Source: Kocuria sp. (GTDB lineage Bacteria; Actinomycetota; Actinomycetes; Actinomycetales; Micrococcaceae). From it: a stretch of 64,000 bases of DNA. Shown in pieces: positions 8,271-17,623 of this stretch. A program made the translations under genes and the position numbers. The number at the start of each line of letters is the position of its first letter. Position 1 is the stretch's first letter. The stretch is from assembly GCF_030538595.1 (NCBI RefSeq), contig NZ_JAUNTS010000001.1, forward strand, positions 447,439-511,438, read 5' to 3'. A model generated the notes under the pieces. The model was not told the DNA's origin. It worked only from the letters and a program-made list of their open reading frames with translations, and did no database searches.

Positions 8271-9889
8271 GCCTGCTCTTCCCACGGGGTGGTCGGGACG
8301 GTGTGAACGTCGGTGGTGGTGTGTGCGGAGGCGCCTGATGCGCCACGGGCGTCTGTTTCCGTGCTGCGGGCCTCTGGTTCCGCTCCGCGGGCCTCGACCT
8401 CCGTGGCGCCTGCCATCATCTGGCCCAGGACTTCACGCGGGGTTTGCGGATCCACAATTCCCATGAGCCTGCCGTGGAAGAACACGGCAATCCGGTCAGC
8501 CAGCGCGTAGACCTCATCCAGTTCGGTGGAGACAATGACCACCGGCACATTGTTGTCCCGCTCGGCCACAATCCGCTGGTGAATGAACTCAATGGAGCCC
8601 ACGTCCACGCCGCGGGTGGGCTGGGATGCCACAAAGAGTTTCAGCGGGCGGGAGAGTTCCCGAGCAATCACAATCTTCTGCTGATTACCGCCGGACAGGG
8701 TGGAGGCATGGGCGTCAGCGGAGCCGGTCCGAATGTCGAACTCCTGAATCCGGTGTTCGGCGTTCTGCGCAATGGACCGGCTTTTCAAGGACGGGCCGGA
8801 ACGGAACCGCTGGTCCTTGTAGAGATCCAGCACCAGGTTCTCCGCCACGGAGAAGGCCCCCACCAGTCCGTCATGGGAGCGGTCCTCCGGGACAAAACCC
8901 ACTCCGGCATCCAGCACCTGCCGCACGGAACGACCCACCAGTTCTTTACCCTCCAACTGGATGGACCCGGAGGCTTTGCGCAGCCCCAGGAGGGCCTCCA
9001 CGAATTCCACCTGACCGTTTCCCTGGACCCCCGCAACGGCCAGGATTTCGCCCTGGGCCACGGAGAGGGAAAGTTCGTCCAGCAGAGTCACCCCGTTCTC
9101 CCCCACCACGGTGAGGTCCTTGACCACCAGGGTTTCCTCCGCCACGCGGGCGGGCTCCTTGGTCACGGACAGGGAGACTTCACGACCCACCATCATGGCG
9201 GCCAATTCGGAGGTGGAGGCCTGCGGAGACACGGAGCCCACCACTTCACCCCGGCGGATCACGGTGATCACATCCGAAACCTCACGGACTTCACGCAATT
9301 TGTGGGAGATGAACACAATGGAGGTGCCATCTGCTTTGAGTTGGCGCATGATGGCCAACAGTTCATCGGTTTCTTTGGGGGTGAGCACGGCTGTGGGTTC
9401 GTCCAGGATCAGCAGTTCTGCATCACGAACCAGCGCCTTGATGATTTCCACCCGTTGTTGGACGCCCACGGGAAGGTCCTCAACCACCGCGTCAGGGTCC
9501 ACGGCAAAGCCGTACTGATCTGAAATTTCGCGGATCTTGCGGCGTGTGGTCTCCAAATCCAGGCTGGCGCCCTTGCGGGATTCGGAGCCCAGCGCCACGT
9601 TTTCAGCCACCGTGAACACGGGCACCAACATGAAGTGCTGGTGAACCATGCCGATTCCCCGGTTCAGAGCATCCGATGGCCCGTTGAAGGACACCGGCTG
9701 GTCGTCCACCAGGATTTCCCCGGAGGTGGGCTGGTACAGCCCGTAGAGCACGTTCATCAACGTGGACTTCCCGGCACCGTTTTCGCCGAGCAGACAGTGA
9801 ATCTGTCCCGGTTCAACGGTGAGGGAAACATCCCGGTTGGCGGCGAAGGTGCCAAACTTCTTGGTGATGCCTCGCAGTTCGAGCTTCAT
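8267..9889 (-). CDS. nucleoside ABC transporter ATP-binding protein (two ABC domains)
   Basis: 540-aa protein with tandem nucleotide-binding domains. Domain 1 (about 1-240) has an intact Walker A GENGAGKST and Walker B LLILDEPTAVL; its signature reads DLPVGVQQRVEI. Domain 2 (about 250-500) has a degenerate Walker A (GVQGNGQ), a proper signature LSGGNQQKIVIARE and a degenerate Walker B (LFVASQPTRGVD). This one-good-site arrangement is normal for sugar/nucleoside type ATPases. The last 40 residues (EARGAEPEARSTETDARGAS) are a low-complexity tail not needed for the fold. It is separated from the upstream lipoprotein gene by a 221-nt gap with a hairpin. Confidence 0.93.
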   Translation of the reverse strand: MKLELRGITKKFGTFAANRDVSLTVEPGQIHCLLGENGAGKSTLMNVLYGLYQPTSGEILVDDQPVSFNGPSDALNRGIGMVHQHFMLVPVFTVAENVALGSESRKGASLDLETTRRKIREISDQYGFAVDPDAVVEDLPVGVQQRVEIIKALVRDAELLILDEPTAVLTPKETDELLAIMRQLKADGTSIVFISHKLREVREVSDVITVIRRGEVVGSVSPQASTSELAAMMVGREVSLSVTKEPARVAEETLVVKDLTVVGENGVTLLDELSLSVAQGEILAVAGVQGNGQVEFVEALLGLRKASGSIQLEGKELVGRSVRQVLDAGVGFVPEDRSHDGLVGAFSVAENLVLDLYKDQRFRSGPSLKSRSIAQNAEHRIQEFDIRTGSADAHASTLSGGNQQKIVIARELSRPLKLFVASQPTRGVDVGSIEFIHQRIVAERDNNVPVVIVSTELDEVYALADRIAVFFHGRLMGIVDPQTPREVLGQMMAGATEVEARGAEPEARSTETDARGASGASAHTTTDVHTVPTTPWEEQA

Positions 9890-10030
9890 GGATTTTTGTT
9901 CCTTGTGGAAATGGCCAAGGCATGTTCAGTTGGCCGAGGCTGCCCGGGCGGCAGGGGGTGCGTTCGGGATGGCAAGGGCCGTTCGGGTGGCCACGGACCT
10001 GCCACAACAGACGGATGACCACTGGATGAT

Positions 10031-10079
10031 ACGCGCCCGCCGCGGCCCCGAATCACCGGATGCCGCCCAGCGGGCGCGT
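10031..10079 (-). terminator. 10-bp GC-rich stem between lipoprotein and ATPase genes
   Basis: ACGCGCCCGC (10031-10040) and GCGGGCGCGT (10070-10079) are perfectly complementary with a 29-nt loop, in the 221-nt gap after the lipoprotein stop. There is no U-tract. In binding-protein operons such structures commonly stabilise the upstream message or attenuate downstream genes. Confidence 0.5.
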
Positions 10080-10110
10080 ACTCAGGGCTGGATCAGCCCG
10101 ATTCTCCTGT

Positions 10111-11202
10111 TCACTCCGGAGAGTTCTCAGACTCCACGGTGATCTCACCGTCAATGATCTGCTGGCGCAGCTGGTCCACTTCATCAGCGGTTTCCTGACC
10201 CACGCGATCTTCCTGGTCGTGGTACGGGGCAATACCCACACCCTCATTCTCCAGAGTGCCCACGTAGGGGGTGTTGTCAAAGTTGCCCTCTGAAGCTGCG
10301 GTCACCACGTCCTCCACGGAGGTGGACAGTTCCTTGAGCACGGAGGTCAGCTGGTACTGCTTCTGCTCATCGGAGAGGGTTTCATAACCATCGGCGTCAA
10401 CCCACACAAAAGTCACCTGATCTTGGCGGCCACCGGCATTGGTCTCAGCCACGGCATCCGTGGTTCCCGTGGCTGCCTGGCCGGCCACCGGCATCACCAC
10501 GTCAGCGCCTTCATTGATGAAGTTCTGGGTGGTGGTCTTGGCCGCAGCGGTATCGCTGAAGGAGTTGATGAACGTGCCGTTCTGAGCGTCCTTGTCCCAG
10601 CCCAGCAGTTGAACGTCCGCGTTCTTCTCCTGGTTGTAGTAGTCCACGCCGTCGGCAAAACCGTCCATGAACACGGTCACCGTGGGAATGTCCATGCCGC
10701 CGTAGGTGGCCACCGTACCGCTTTCAGAAGCTGAGGCCGCCACATAGCCCGCCAGGAACGCAGCCTCTGCGGTGTTGTACGTGATGGGCTTGACATTGTC
10801 CAGCTCAATGGAGTTGTCATCCACAATCGCAAAGTGCATGTCCGGGTTGGCTTCAGCCACTTCCTGGGTGGCATCTGCCAGCAGGAAGCCCACGGAAACG
10901 GTGAGGTCACAACCGTTTTGCACCATGGAGTTCAGGTTGGGGGTGAAGTCCGTCTCGGCCTGGGACTCCGCCTGCTGAACGTTGATGCCCAAATTCTCCT
11001 CCGCAGCCTTGAGGCCCGCGTAAGAGTTCTGGTTGAAAGAGCGGTCCTGGAAACCGCCTTCGTCAGAGACAATGCAGCCGGTGAAATCAGAGGCGTCTGA
11101 GCTGCCGTCGTTGTCAGACGGAGCCTCACCGCAGGCGGAGAGCGCCAGTGCGGAGAGTCCCAGGACTGCGGTGGTGGTCATGGTGCGGGAACGGAAGGTC
11201 AT
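10111..11202 (-). CDS. BMP-family nucleoside-binding lipoprotein
   Basis: Extracytoplasmic substrate-binding component. ATG 11202 is chosen over the longer frame because GGAGGAAAGC precedes it and it yields a compact lipoprotein signal MTFRSRTMTTTAVLGLSALA followed by the LSAC lipobox (Cys24). The mature part has the BMP/PnrA pattern: DEGGFQDRSFNQNSYAGLKA, NSYAG loop, FLADATQEVAEANPD-like first lobe, YGGMDIPTVTVFMDGF in the hinge region and VMPVAGQAATGTT. The C-terminus is rich in Glu/Asp. As the promoter-proximal gene followed by a hairpin, it is probably made in excess over the permease parts. Confidence 0.93.
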   Translation of the reverse strand: MTFRSRTMTTTAVLGLSALALSACGEAPSDNDGSSDASDFTGCIVSDEGGFQDRSFNQNSYAGLKAAEENLGINVQQAESQAETDFTPNLNSMVQNGCDLTVSVGFLLADATQEVAEANPDMHFAIVDDNSIELDNVKPITYNTAEAAFLAGYVAASASESGTVATYGGMDIPTVTVFMDGFADGVDYYNQEKNADVQLLGWDKDAQNGTFINSFSDTAAAKTTTQNFINEGADVVMPVAGQAATGTTDAVAETNAGGRQDQVTFVWVDADGYETLSDEQKQYQLTSVLKELSTSVEDVVTAASEGNFDNTPYVGTLENEGVGIAPYHDQEDRVGQETADEVDQLRQQIIDGEITVESENSPE

Positions 11203-11311
11203 GCTTTCCTCCGGTGGAGAGTGACCGGCACCGGGCACAATGCTGCCCCGTGAGGATCGGAACAGACCGCACGCCGGACGCCGGAACGTCATTGGGTGGT
11301 GGCGCTTAGTG

Positions 11312-11323
11312 TACTCATGAGTA
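11312..11323. promoter_or_regulatory. 12-bp palindrome upstream of nucleoside importer
   Basis: TACTCATGAGTA is a perfect palindrome about 110 bp upstream of the lipoprotein start, in a 179-bp intergenic stretch. On the minus strand the region also holds a TACACT hexamer that could serve as -10. An operator for a nucleoside-responsive repressor is possible; no such regulator is in the window. Confidence 0.3.
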
Positions 11324-11381
11324 AGCCCTCAATGTTGCACAGGACACAACCCAACCATCACTCAGCACGTTTCAGTGCTCC

Positions 11382-12068
11382 CTACAACGTTCGGTTCACC
11401 AGCTTCTCCACGAGCGCCTGGTTGACCTTCTTGTTGAAGAACTCGATCAGCGGACCGTTGAAGAATGCAGTGATCACGGTGGCCAGTCCCACGGGGCCGC
11501 TCAGGATGGCGGCGATGATGACCACCAGAATGTCCTGGACCCAGCGCACGTAGCGGTAGGCCCAACCGGTGCGCTCCACCACGATGGGCGCAATCGCATC
11601 ATACGGGGCGGTCCCTGACCCGGCACAGATATAAGCGCTGACCCCAAAATCAAAGATCAACAGAGCGATCACCAGATACACTGCCTGCCCCAGCAGGCTC
11701 TCAGCGCTCGGCAGCACCGCAGAGAACAGGGCAGTGAACCACGTGATCAGATACCCCACCAAGACCATGTTGATGATGGTCCCCAGGCCGATCATGTACC
11801 GGCCGGTGAAAAACACCACCGCCAGCAGAAGCAGATTCATCACCAACTGCACGGGTCCCAAACCCAGCCCAAGTTGATCGGCAATGCCTCGGTTCATGGC
11901 TGTGAACGGGTCAACCCCCACACCGCCAACCAGCATCAAAGCAGCACCGGCACCCAGCAGGATGACGCCAAAGAGGGCGTACAGCGGACGGACCACACGC
12001 TCCCGCATTGTTTTGTCTTCAGCACCCTGCACCTGGGTCACCCGGGTCACCTCATTCGTCGTCATCAC
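11382..12068 (-). CDS. YczE/YitT-like integral membrane protein
   Basis: The 228-aa protein has five or six hydrophobic helices with small-residue-rich motifs LGAGAALMLVGGVGVDPFTA, FTGRYMIGLGTIINM and GSGTAPYDAI, the pattern of the COG2364 (YczE) membrane family of unknown transport function. The ATG pair at 12068/12065 is preceded by GGGAGCC, but this lies inside a hairpin. The C-terminus (FFNKKVNQALVEKLVNRTL) is basic and likely cytoplasmic. Neighbours (M20 amidohydrolase upstream, lipoprotein downstream) give no clear functional hint. Confidence 0.8.
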   Translation of the reverse strand: MMTTNEVTRVTQVQGAEDKTMRERVVRPLYALFGVILLGAGAALMLVGGVGVDPFTAMNRGIADQLGLGLGPVQLVMNLLLLAVVFFTGRYMIGLGTIINMVLVGYLITWFTALFSAVLPSAESLLGQAVYLVIALLIFDFGVSAYICAGSGTAPYDAIAPIVVERTGWAYRYVRWVQDILVVIIAAILSGPVGLATVITAFFNGPLIEFFNKKVNQALVEKLVNRTL

Positions 12069-12069
12069 C

Positions 12070-12109
12070 GGCTCCCGTGGAGCCAGCTGCGTAAATCGGT
12101 GAACGCAGC
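12070..12109 (-). promoter_or_regulatory. twin leader hairpins; the proximal one includes the Shine-Dalgarno
   Basis: Reading toward the membrane-protein start: a first hairpin (GCTGCGT...ACGCAGC, arms 12103-12109 and 12086-12092), then immediately a second (GGCTCC-ACG-GGAGCC, 12079-12084 and 12070-12075) whose 3' arm contains the GGAG ribosome site just before ATG. The first could end transcription of the M20 gene; the second would lower translation unless opened. Confidence 0.4.
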
Positions 12110-12127
12110 ACTACCTGAACGTACGGG

Positions 12128-13390
12128 TCAGCCTGCCAATTCCCGCACGTGGAGCATCACTGCACGCAAAGCGGCGTTTGTCATGACCTGCACTCCGCAG
12201 CCAATGGCCTCCTCATCGGCAATGTAGTCCGCCTGGTGAAGGTCGTAGGTGTGTCCACCCGGCGTCCGGGTACCCAAACGCATCATGGAACCCGGCACTT
12301 CCTGGAGGTACCAGGCAAAGTCTTCCCCACCCATGGACTGCTCCACCAGCAACACAGCATCCTCGCCCAGCTCGTCCCGGGCGGCGTTTTCCAACAGCGT
12401 GGTTTCGTCCTCACCGTTGACCACCGGCGGCACACCCCTGATGTGCTCCACCTCCACGTTGACCTTGTACGGGGAGGCCACCTGACCCACCACTTCATCA
12501 AGCAGCGCTCCGGAGCGGTGCCAGGCATCGGCATCCAGACACCGCATGGTGCCGGCCAACGTGCCCTGGGAGGGAATGGCATTGGGGGCAATGCCCGCGT
12601 TGATCTCCCCCCACACCACGGAAACTCCGGAGCGAACATCCACGCGCCTGGACATCACAGCCGGCACGTTGATGGCGATTTGGGCCATGGCAAACACCAA
12701 GTCCTGGGTCAGATGCGGACGGGAGGTGTGGCCGCCGTGGCCGGAAACATGCACCCGAACGGTGTCCGAGGCAGAAGTGATCGCCCCAATGCGCGTCCCC
12801 ACATGCCCCACGTCCACCTTGGGTTCGCAGTGCAGCGCAAACATTCGGGGCACTCCCTCCAAGGCACCCTGTTCGATCACGCGCAGCGCCCCACCCGGCA
12901 GCTTTTCCTCCGCAGGTTGAAAGAGCACGCGAACGCTACCGGCCAGCGGAGAGGACCTGTTCAGGTCTGCCAACACCTTGGCCACGCCCAGCATGACCGT
13001 GGTGTGCACGTCATGCCCGCAGGAGTGCGCCACGCCGTCGTTGACGGAGGAGAAGGGCAGCCCGGTGGCTTCCTGGATCGGCAGCGCGTCAATGTCTGCG
13101 CGCAAACCCACGGCGATCGGCCCGTGGCCGATGTCCACGTAGCAACCTGTGTTTTTCAGCCGCACGGGACTCAACCCGGTGGCTTCCAGCTCTTCCACGA
13201 TCCGGTCAGTGGTCCGGAACTCCTGGTAGGACAACTCCGGGTGCTGATGGATGTCCCGCCGAAACTCGATCAGCCCAGGCAGCCACTTACTCAGGAAGGG
13301 GCCCACGGAAGGTACCTGACCGGCGTCGCCAGACCAGGCCACCCGGCTCTGGCCAGGATCGGATGTTGCGGCGGAACTCAAATGCGGCAT
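12128..13390 (-). CDS. M20-family amidohydrolase (peptidase/aminoacylase type)
   Basis: Zinc-dependent hydrolase of N-acyl amino acids or related amides. The 420-aa protein has IEFRRDIHQHPELSYQE at the N-terminus, metal-binding HSCGHDVHTTVMLG, catalytic-Glu motif FQPAEEKLPGGA and the dimerisation domain with GHGGHTSRPH. ATG 13390 is preferred: TATTCT lies six bases upstream (leaderless pattern), while the longer reading begins inside a 32-bp palindrome. Substrate is not predictable. The domain order matches hippurate hydrolase/IAA-amino acid hydrolase relatives. Confidence 0.88.
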   Translation of the reverse strand: MPHLSSAATSDPGQSRVAWSGDAGQVPSVGPFLSKWLPGLIEFRRDIHQHPELSYQEFRTTDRIVEELEATGLSPVRLKNTGCYVDIGHGPIAVGLRADIDALPIQEATGLPFSSVNDGVAHSCGHDVHTTVMLGVAKVLADLNRSSPLAGSVRVLFQPAEEKLPGGALRVIEQGALEGVPRMFALHCEPKVDVGHVGTRIGAITSASDTVRVHVSGHGGHTSRPHLTQDLVFAMAQIAINVPAVMSRRVDVRSGVSVVWGEINAGIAPNAIPSQGTLAGTMRCLDADAWHRSGALLDEVVGQVASPYKVNVEVEHIRGVPPVVNGEDETTLLENAARDELGEDAVLLVEQSMGGEDFAWYLQEVPGSMMRLGTRTPGGHTYDLHQADYIADEEAIGCGVQVMTNAALRAVMLHVRELAG

Positions 13391-13404
13391 TGGTTCAGAA
13401 TACG

Positions 13405-13436
13405 CCGCGGCCCGCACCACGTGGTGCGGGCCGCGG
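13405..13436. terminator. perfect 32-bp palindrome after manC
   Basis: Sixteen-base arms (CCGCGGCCCGCACCAC and its complement) meet without a loop, 24 bp after the guanylyltransferase stop and next to the M20 promoter hexamer. The position suggests a terminator for manC, although no U-tract follows. Confidence 0.6.
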
Positions 13437-13459
13437 TTACACAGCGGAACACAGACCGG

Positions 13460-14569
13460 TTACAAAACGTCCGTATCGCCTGCTGCTTTGAGTGAATTCA
13501 CGGTGTCCTTGACGCTTTGGGCATGTTCGCGGGTGGTCACCAACAGGGCATCCGGGGTGTCAACGACGACGATGTCCTCCACGCCGATCAACGCCACCAC
13601 CCGGCCGGTGTCAGAGACCACAATGCCCGATGAGTTGTCCACCAGCACCCGGGTGTTCTCCCCCAGCACGGCCACGTCATCCGACTCACCCACGTGGTTC
13701 AGGCGGGACATGGCGGCAAAATCTCCGACGTCGTCCCAGGTGAAAGTACCCGGAACCACGGCCACGTCACCGGCGGCTGCCGCCGGTTCCGCCACGGCGT
13801 AATCAATGGCGGTCTTGGGAAGGGTCTCCCACACGCGGGACATGACCTGGTCCTGACGCACCGTGCCCCAAGCATCTGCAATGGCTTGCAGACCCTTGAA
13901 GAGTTCAGGTTCATTCGCTTCAAGGTGCTCCAACATCAAGGCTGCCGGAGCCACGAACATGCCCGCGTTCCACAGGTAGTCACCGCTGGCGACGTAAGCG
14001 CGTGCGGTGTTCTCATCCGGCTTCTCCACAAACTGCTCCACGCCGCGCACGGACGGGGCGCCGTCGATCCCCAAGTCACCATCCGCCTTGATGTAGCCAA
14101 AGCCCGTGGACGGTGAAGCGGGCTGAATACCGATGGTCACAATCTTGCCCGTGCGAGCGGCCGTGACAGCCTCCACCACCGCAGCCTGAAACACTGCAGC
14201 GGGCTCAATCACGTGATCCGCGGCAAAGGAACCCACCACACATCCGGGATCGCGGCGCTCCAACAACATGCAGGCCAGGCCAATGGCCGCAGCCGAATCG
14301 CGGGGAGAGGGCTCCAGCACCAAGTCTTTGGCGGAGAGTTCCGGAAGCTGCTGACTCACCGCACCGGCGTGACCGCGCCCGGTCACCACCATCACGGGAT
14401 CCTTGGTCAGCGGGGCCAAACGCTCATACGTGGCCCGCAGCAAAGAAGAACCGGAACCGGTGAGGTCCAGCAAGAACTTGGGCGCATCCGCACGGGAAAG
14501 CGGCCACAGCCGGGAACCGACGCCGCCGGCGGGGATGAACGGATGGAAATGCTCAAGATGTTGGGTCAC
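13460..14569 (-). CDS. manC: mannose-1-phosphate guanylyltransferase
   Basis: Makes GDP-mannose from mannose-1-phosphate and GTP for mannosylated glycans. The 369-aa protein begins, at GTG 14569, close to the nucleotide-binding loop PAGGVGSRLWPLSRADAPKF, then has the FAADHVI, GFGYIKAD and VEKPDENTA sugar-nucleotide motifs and GDYLWNAGMFV. It lacks the C-terminal isomerase domain of bifunctional enzymes. TAGGAT seven bases before GTG and no Shine-Dalgarno suggest a leaderless transcript; a TTG further upstream is not needed. It lies divergent from sdhC. The GT4 mannosyltransferase at 46.9 kb is a plausible consumer of its product. Confidence 0.9.
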   Translation of the reverse strand: MTQHLEHFHPFIPAGGVGSRLWPLSRADAPKFLLDLTGSGSSLLRATYERLAPLTKDPVMVVTGRGHAGAVSQQLPELSAKDLVLEPSPRDSAAAIGLACMLLERRDPGCVVGSFAADHVIEPAAVFQAAVVEAVTAARTGKIVTIGIQPASPSTGFGYIKADGDLGIDGAPSVRGVEQFVEKPDENTARAYVASGDYLWNAGMFVAPAALMLEHLEANEPELFKGLQAIADAWGTVRQDQVMSRVWETLPKTAIDYAVAEPAAAAGDVAVVPGTFTWDDVGDFAAMSRLNHVGESDDVAVLGENTRVLVDNSSGIVVSDTGRVVALIGVEDIVVVDTPDALLVTTREHAQSVKDTVNSLKAAGDTDVL

Positions 14570-14716
14570 GCCCGCGATCCTAACCCGCAACCGCGCCGAT
14601 CACCGTGATGTGTGGGCAACAGCCACATTTGGGTGGACTTGGGTGGGCGTCCGGAGGTACTTGTCGCGTCAACATGACGCACGCACGGCGCTGACACCCT
14701 GTCTCCAAGTGACACT

Positions 14717-14741
14717 TTGACGCCCGTCAGGCTGGTAAGGT
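14717..14741 (+). promoter_or_regulatory. possible sdh promoter with extended -10
   Basis: TGGTAAGGT (extended -10, hexamer 14736-14741) is preceded by TTGACG at 14717. The 13-nt spacer is shorter than usual, so the -35 assignment is doubtful. It would give a leader of about 110 nt before sdhC. Confidence 0.3.
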
Positions 14742-14858
14742 GGCCCCCGAGTTCGCTGGAGAATCTTGAGGTGAGCCCCAGGCTCCTCCAAGGGTGCAGC
14801 ACGCATACACAGTCAGGGCGAGCCAAAGCACCCGCAGTGATACAGGGAGGTATCAAAC

Positions 14859-15260
14859 GTGGCAGCGACAACCACGGAGACCCCGTCTGGGCCAAAATCC
14901 GGCACGCTCTATCGGGGCGAATACGGGATGTGGTCCTGGGTTGCACACCGCATCAGCGGTGTGGGCATTTTCTTCTTTCTTCTGGTCCACGTTGCAGACA
15001 CCGCCATGGTGCGCGTTGACCCGGAGGCTTACAACGCCGTCATGGAGACGTACAAGAACCCGATCATGGGCCTGGGTGAAGCCGGGCTGGTCGCGGGCAT
15101 TGTGTACCACGCCTTCAACGGCATCCGAATCATCCTGATCGACTTCTGGTCCTCGGGAGCCAAACACCAGAAGAAGCTGTTCTGGGGTGTGGTCGTGGCC
15201 TGGGTTGTGGTGATGGTGCCCTTCCTGATTCGCCACCTCACCAACGTCTTCTTCCACTGA
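14859..15260 (+). CDS. sdhC: succinate dehydrogenase cytochrome b556 subunit
   Basis: Membrane anchor that binds haem b and quinone in complex II. GTG start with GGGAGG eight bases upstream gives 133 aa. Helix 1 follows the MWSWVAHRISGVGIFFFLLV signature, whose His-Arg-x-Ser-Gly pattern is diagnostic; the downstream LVHVADTAMV and GIVYHAFNGIRIILID segments contain candidate haem-ligand His residues. There are three transmembrane helices. It is first in the sdhCDAB operon, 19 nt before the sdhD start, and divergent from manC across a 289-nt region. Confidence 0.93.
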   Translation: MAATTTETPSGPKSGTLYRGEYGMWSWVAHRISGVGIFFFLLVHVADTAMVRVDPEAYNAVMETYKNPIMGLGEAGLVAGIVYHAFNGIRIILIDFWSSGAKHQKKLFWGVVVAWVVVMVPFLIRHLTNVFFH

Positions 15261-15279
15261 TCGTCAAGGGATGACAAGC

Positions 15280-15768
15280 ATGAGCACTCCGCTGAAGCCC
15301 CAAATTGCCGTTCCGCGCAGTAATGACCGTGTGGTGGATGGCATCAAGTACAACCGTTCCGGTTCGGGACGGTCCAAGTTTGAAATGTTGGCCTGGCTCT
15401 ACATGCGCCTCTCCGGCGTTGTCCTGCTGGTCCTGGTGTTCGGTCACCTGATCGCCAACCTGATGGTCCCGGAGGGTGGCGTCCACGCCATCGACTTCGG
15501 ATTCGTGGGTGGCAAGTGGGCCAATCCGTTCTGGCAGGTCTGGGACTTGGCCATGCTCTGGCTGGCCATGCTGCATGGCGCCAACGGCATGCGCACCATC
15601 ATTGATGATTACGCCGAGCGGGACGGTGCCCGCTTCTGGTTGAAGTTGGCCTTGGCTGTGGCCACCGGCTTCATCATCCTGCTGGGCACCCTGGTCATCT
15701 TCACCTTTGAGCCCTGCCCCGCCGGTGCTGACCCTGAGCTGCTTGCTTCCTTCTGCCCGGGCGCTTGA
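15280..15768 (+). CDS. sdhD: succinate dehydrogenase hydrophobic membrane anchor
   Basis: Second membrane subunit of complex II. ATG 15280 has AAGGGAT upstream at better spacing than ATG 15271. The 162-aa protein has three helices, the first after FEMLAWLYMRLSGVVLLVLV with a His in VFGHLIANLM. LAMLHGANGMRTIIDDYAER matches the family region facing the quinone site. The C-terminus has two Cys in EPCPAGADPELLASFCPG, not typical of E. coli SdhD but common in actinobacteria as far as I recall. Confidence 0.92.
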   Translation: MSTPLKPQIAVPRSNDRVVDGIKYNRSGSGRSKFEMLAWLYMRLSGVVLLVLVFGHLIANLMVPEGGVHAIDFGFVGGKWANPFWQVWDLAMLWLAMLHGANGMRTIIDDYAERDGARFWLKLALAVATGFIILLGTLVIFTFEPCPAGADPELLASFCPGA

Positions 15769-15871
15769 GTTCTGCCACCGCTACCGCAACAGCACATGAC
15801 GGTCATCTGTGACGGCTGATCGAATCGGCCGCCCATCTGTCAAGAATCCCAATCAGAAAGACGCGTGAAGA

Positions 15872-17623
15872 ATGCAGGTTCACAAATACGATGTGGTCAT
15901 CGTAGGAGCCGGCGGCGCAGGCATGCGTGCCGCCATCGAATCAGGTCAGCGCGCCAAGACCGCGGTGCTGACCAAGCTCTACCCCACCCGCTCCCACACG
16001 GGTGCCGCCCAGGGCGGAATGTGTGCAGCACTGGCCAATGTCGAGGAAGACAGCTGGGAGTGGCACACGTTCGACACCATCAAGGGTGGTGACTACCTGG
16101 TGGACCAGGACGCTGCGGAGGTCATGGCCAAGGAGGCCATTGAGGCTGTTCTTGACCTGGAAAAAATGGGACTCCCGTTCAACCGGACCCCGGAAGGCAA
16201 GATTGACCAGCGCCGCTTTGGCGGGCACACCCGTGATCACGGCAAGTCCCCCGTGCGCCGCGCCTGCTACGCCGCGGACCGCACCGGTCACATGATCCTG
16301 CAGACGCTGTACCAGGCCTGCATCAAGCACAACGTGGAGTTCTACAACGAGTTCTACGTGTTTGACCTCATCCTGGTGGACACCCCGGAGGGACGCCGCC
16401 CGGCGGGCGTCGTCGCTTATGAACTGGCCACGGGTGAACTGCACGTGTTCCAGGCCAAGTCCGTGGTGTTTGCCACCGGCGGCAACGGCAAGGTCTTCAA
16501 GACCACCTCCAATGCCCACACGCTGACGGGCGACGGCATGGCAATCGCCTTCCGCAACGGCCTGCCCCTGGAGGACATGGAGTTCGTCCAGTTCCACCCC
16601 ACGGGCTTGGCGGGGCTGGGCATCCTGGTTTCGGAAGCTGCCCGCGGTGAGGGCGGTATTTTGCGAAACTCGGAGGGCGAGCGCTTCATGGAGCGCTACG
16701 CCCCTACCATCAAGGACTTGGCCCCGCGTGACATCGTGGCCCGTTCCATGGCCAACGAGGTCCGTGAAGGCCGCGGTTGCGGCCCCAACAAGGACTACGT
16801 GCTGTTGGACCTGACGCACCTGGAGCCGGCGCACATTGATGCCAAGCTCCCGGACATCACGGAGTTTGCCCGCACCTACCTGGGTGTGGAGCCTTACACC
16901 GAGCCCGTGCCGGTGTTCCCCACAGCGCATTACACCATGGGCGGCATCCCCACGGACATCAAGGGAGAGGTGTTCGAGAACTCCGAGACCACCATCCCCG
17001 GCCTCTACGCCGCCGGTGAGGTGGCGTGCGTGTCCGTGCACGGTTCCAACCGCCTGGGCACCAACTCCCTGCTGGACATCAACGTGTTCGGCAAGCGCGC
17101 CGGCATCTATGCCGCGGAGTACTCCCAGCAGGCCGAGTTCCTGCCGATTCCCGACGACGCCATGGCCGCCACGGAGGCACTGCTCAACAACGCTCTGTCG
17201 GCCGAAGGCTCGGAGAAGGTGGGTGCCATCCGCAAGGATCTCCAGGACACCATGGACCTGAACATGCAGGTGTTCCGCACGGAGGAATCCATCAACAAGG
17301 CACTGTCTGACATTTCCGCCTTGGAAGAGCGTTACGCCAACATTGCCATTCAGGACCACGGCAAGCGTTACAACCTGGACCTGCTGGAAGCTGTGGAACT
17401 GGGCTTCCTCCTGGAACTGGCCAAGGTCATGTCCGTGGCGGCGCTGCACCGCCAGGAATCCCGCGGCGGCCACGCCCGTGAGGACTTCCCCCAGCGCGAT
17501 GACGAAAACTTCATGGTCCACTCCATGGTCTATGACGATCCCTCCTCGGACACCGCAGGAATCCGCCAGGAGACCAAGCCCGTCATCTTCACCCATTACG
17601 AGCCGATGGAGCGTAAGTACTGA
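15872..17623 (+). CDS. sdhA: succinate dehydrogenase flavoprotein subunit
   Basis: Covalent-FAD subunit oxidising succinate to fumarate. The 583-aa protein shows the dinucleotide fold [15 protein letters not shown], the flavin-linkage region [12 protein letters not shown] (His), the substrate site [20 protein letters not shown] and the catalytic Arg region [13 protein letters not shown], and [19 protein letters not shown] near the end. Length and order are standard. The start context is weak (no clear Shine-Dalgarno), with a 103-nt gap after sdhD. The last base of its stop codon is the first of the sdhB ATG. Confidence 0.97.
   Translation: MQVHKYDVVIVGAGGAGMRAAIESGQRAKTAVLTKLYPTRSHTGAAQGGMCAALANVEEDSWEWHTFDTIKGGDYLVDQDAAEVMAKEAIEAVLDLEKMGLPFNRTPEGKIDQRRFGGHTRDHGKSPVRRACYAADRTGHMILQTLYQACIKHNVEFYNEFYVFDLILVDTPEGRRPAGVVAYELATGELHVFQAKSVVFATGGNGKVFKTTSNAHTLTGDGMAIAFRNGLPLEDMEFVQFHPTGLAGLGILVSEAARGEGGILRNSEGERFMERYAPTIKDLAPRDIVARSMANEVREGRGCGPNKDYVLLDLTHLEPAHIDAKLPDITEFARTYLGVEPYTEPVPVFPTAHYTMGGIPTDIKGEVFENSETTIPGLYAAGEVACVSVHGSNRLGTNSLLDINVFGKRAGIYAAEYSQQAEFLPIPDDAMAATEALLNNALSAEGSEKVGAIRKDLQDTMDLNMQVFRTEESINKALSDISALEERYANIAIQDHGKRYNLDLLEAVELGFLLELAKVMSVAALHRQESRGGHAREDFPQRDDENFMVHSMVYDDPSSDTAGIRQETKPVIFTHYEPMERKY

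Noticed and set aside
13391..13420. N-terminal extension of the M20 gene
   Set aside because: It would start inside a 32-bp palindrome; the TATTCT hexamer places the start at 13390.
15941..17596. 551-residue open frame on the minus strand within sdhA
   Set aside because: Antisense shadow of a gene with high third-position G+C; the plus strand encodes all SdhA motifs.
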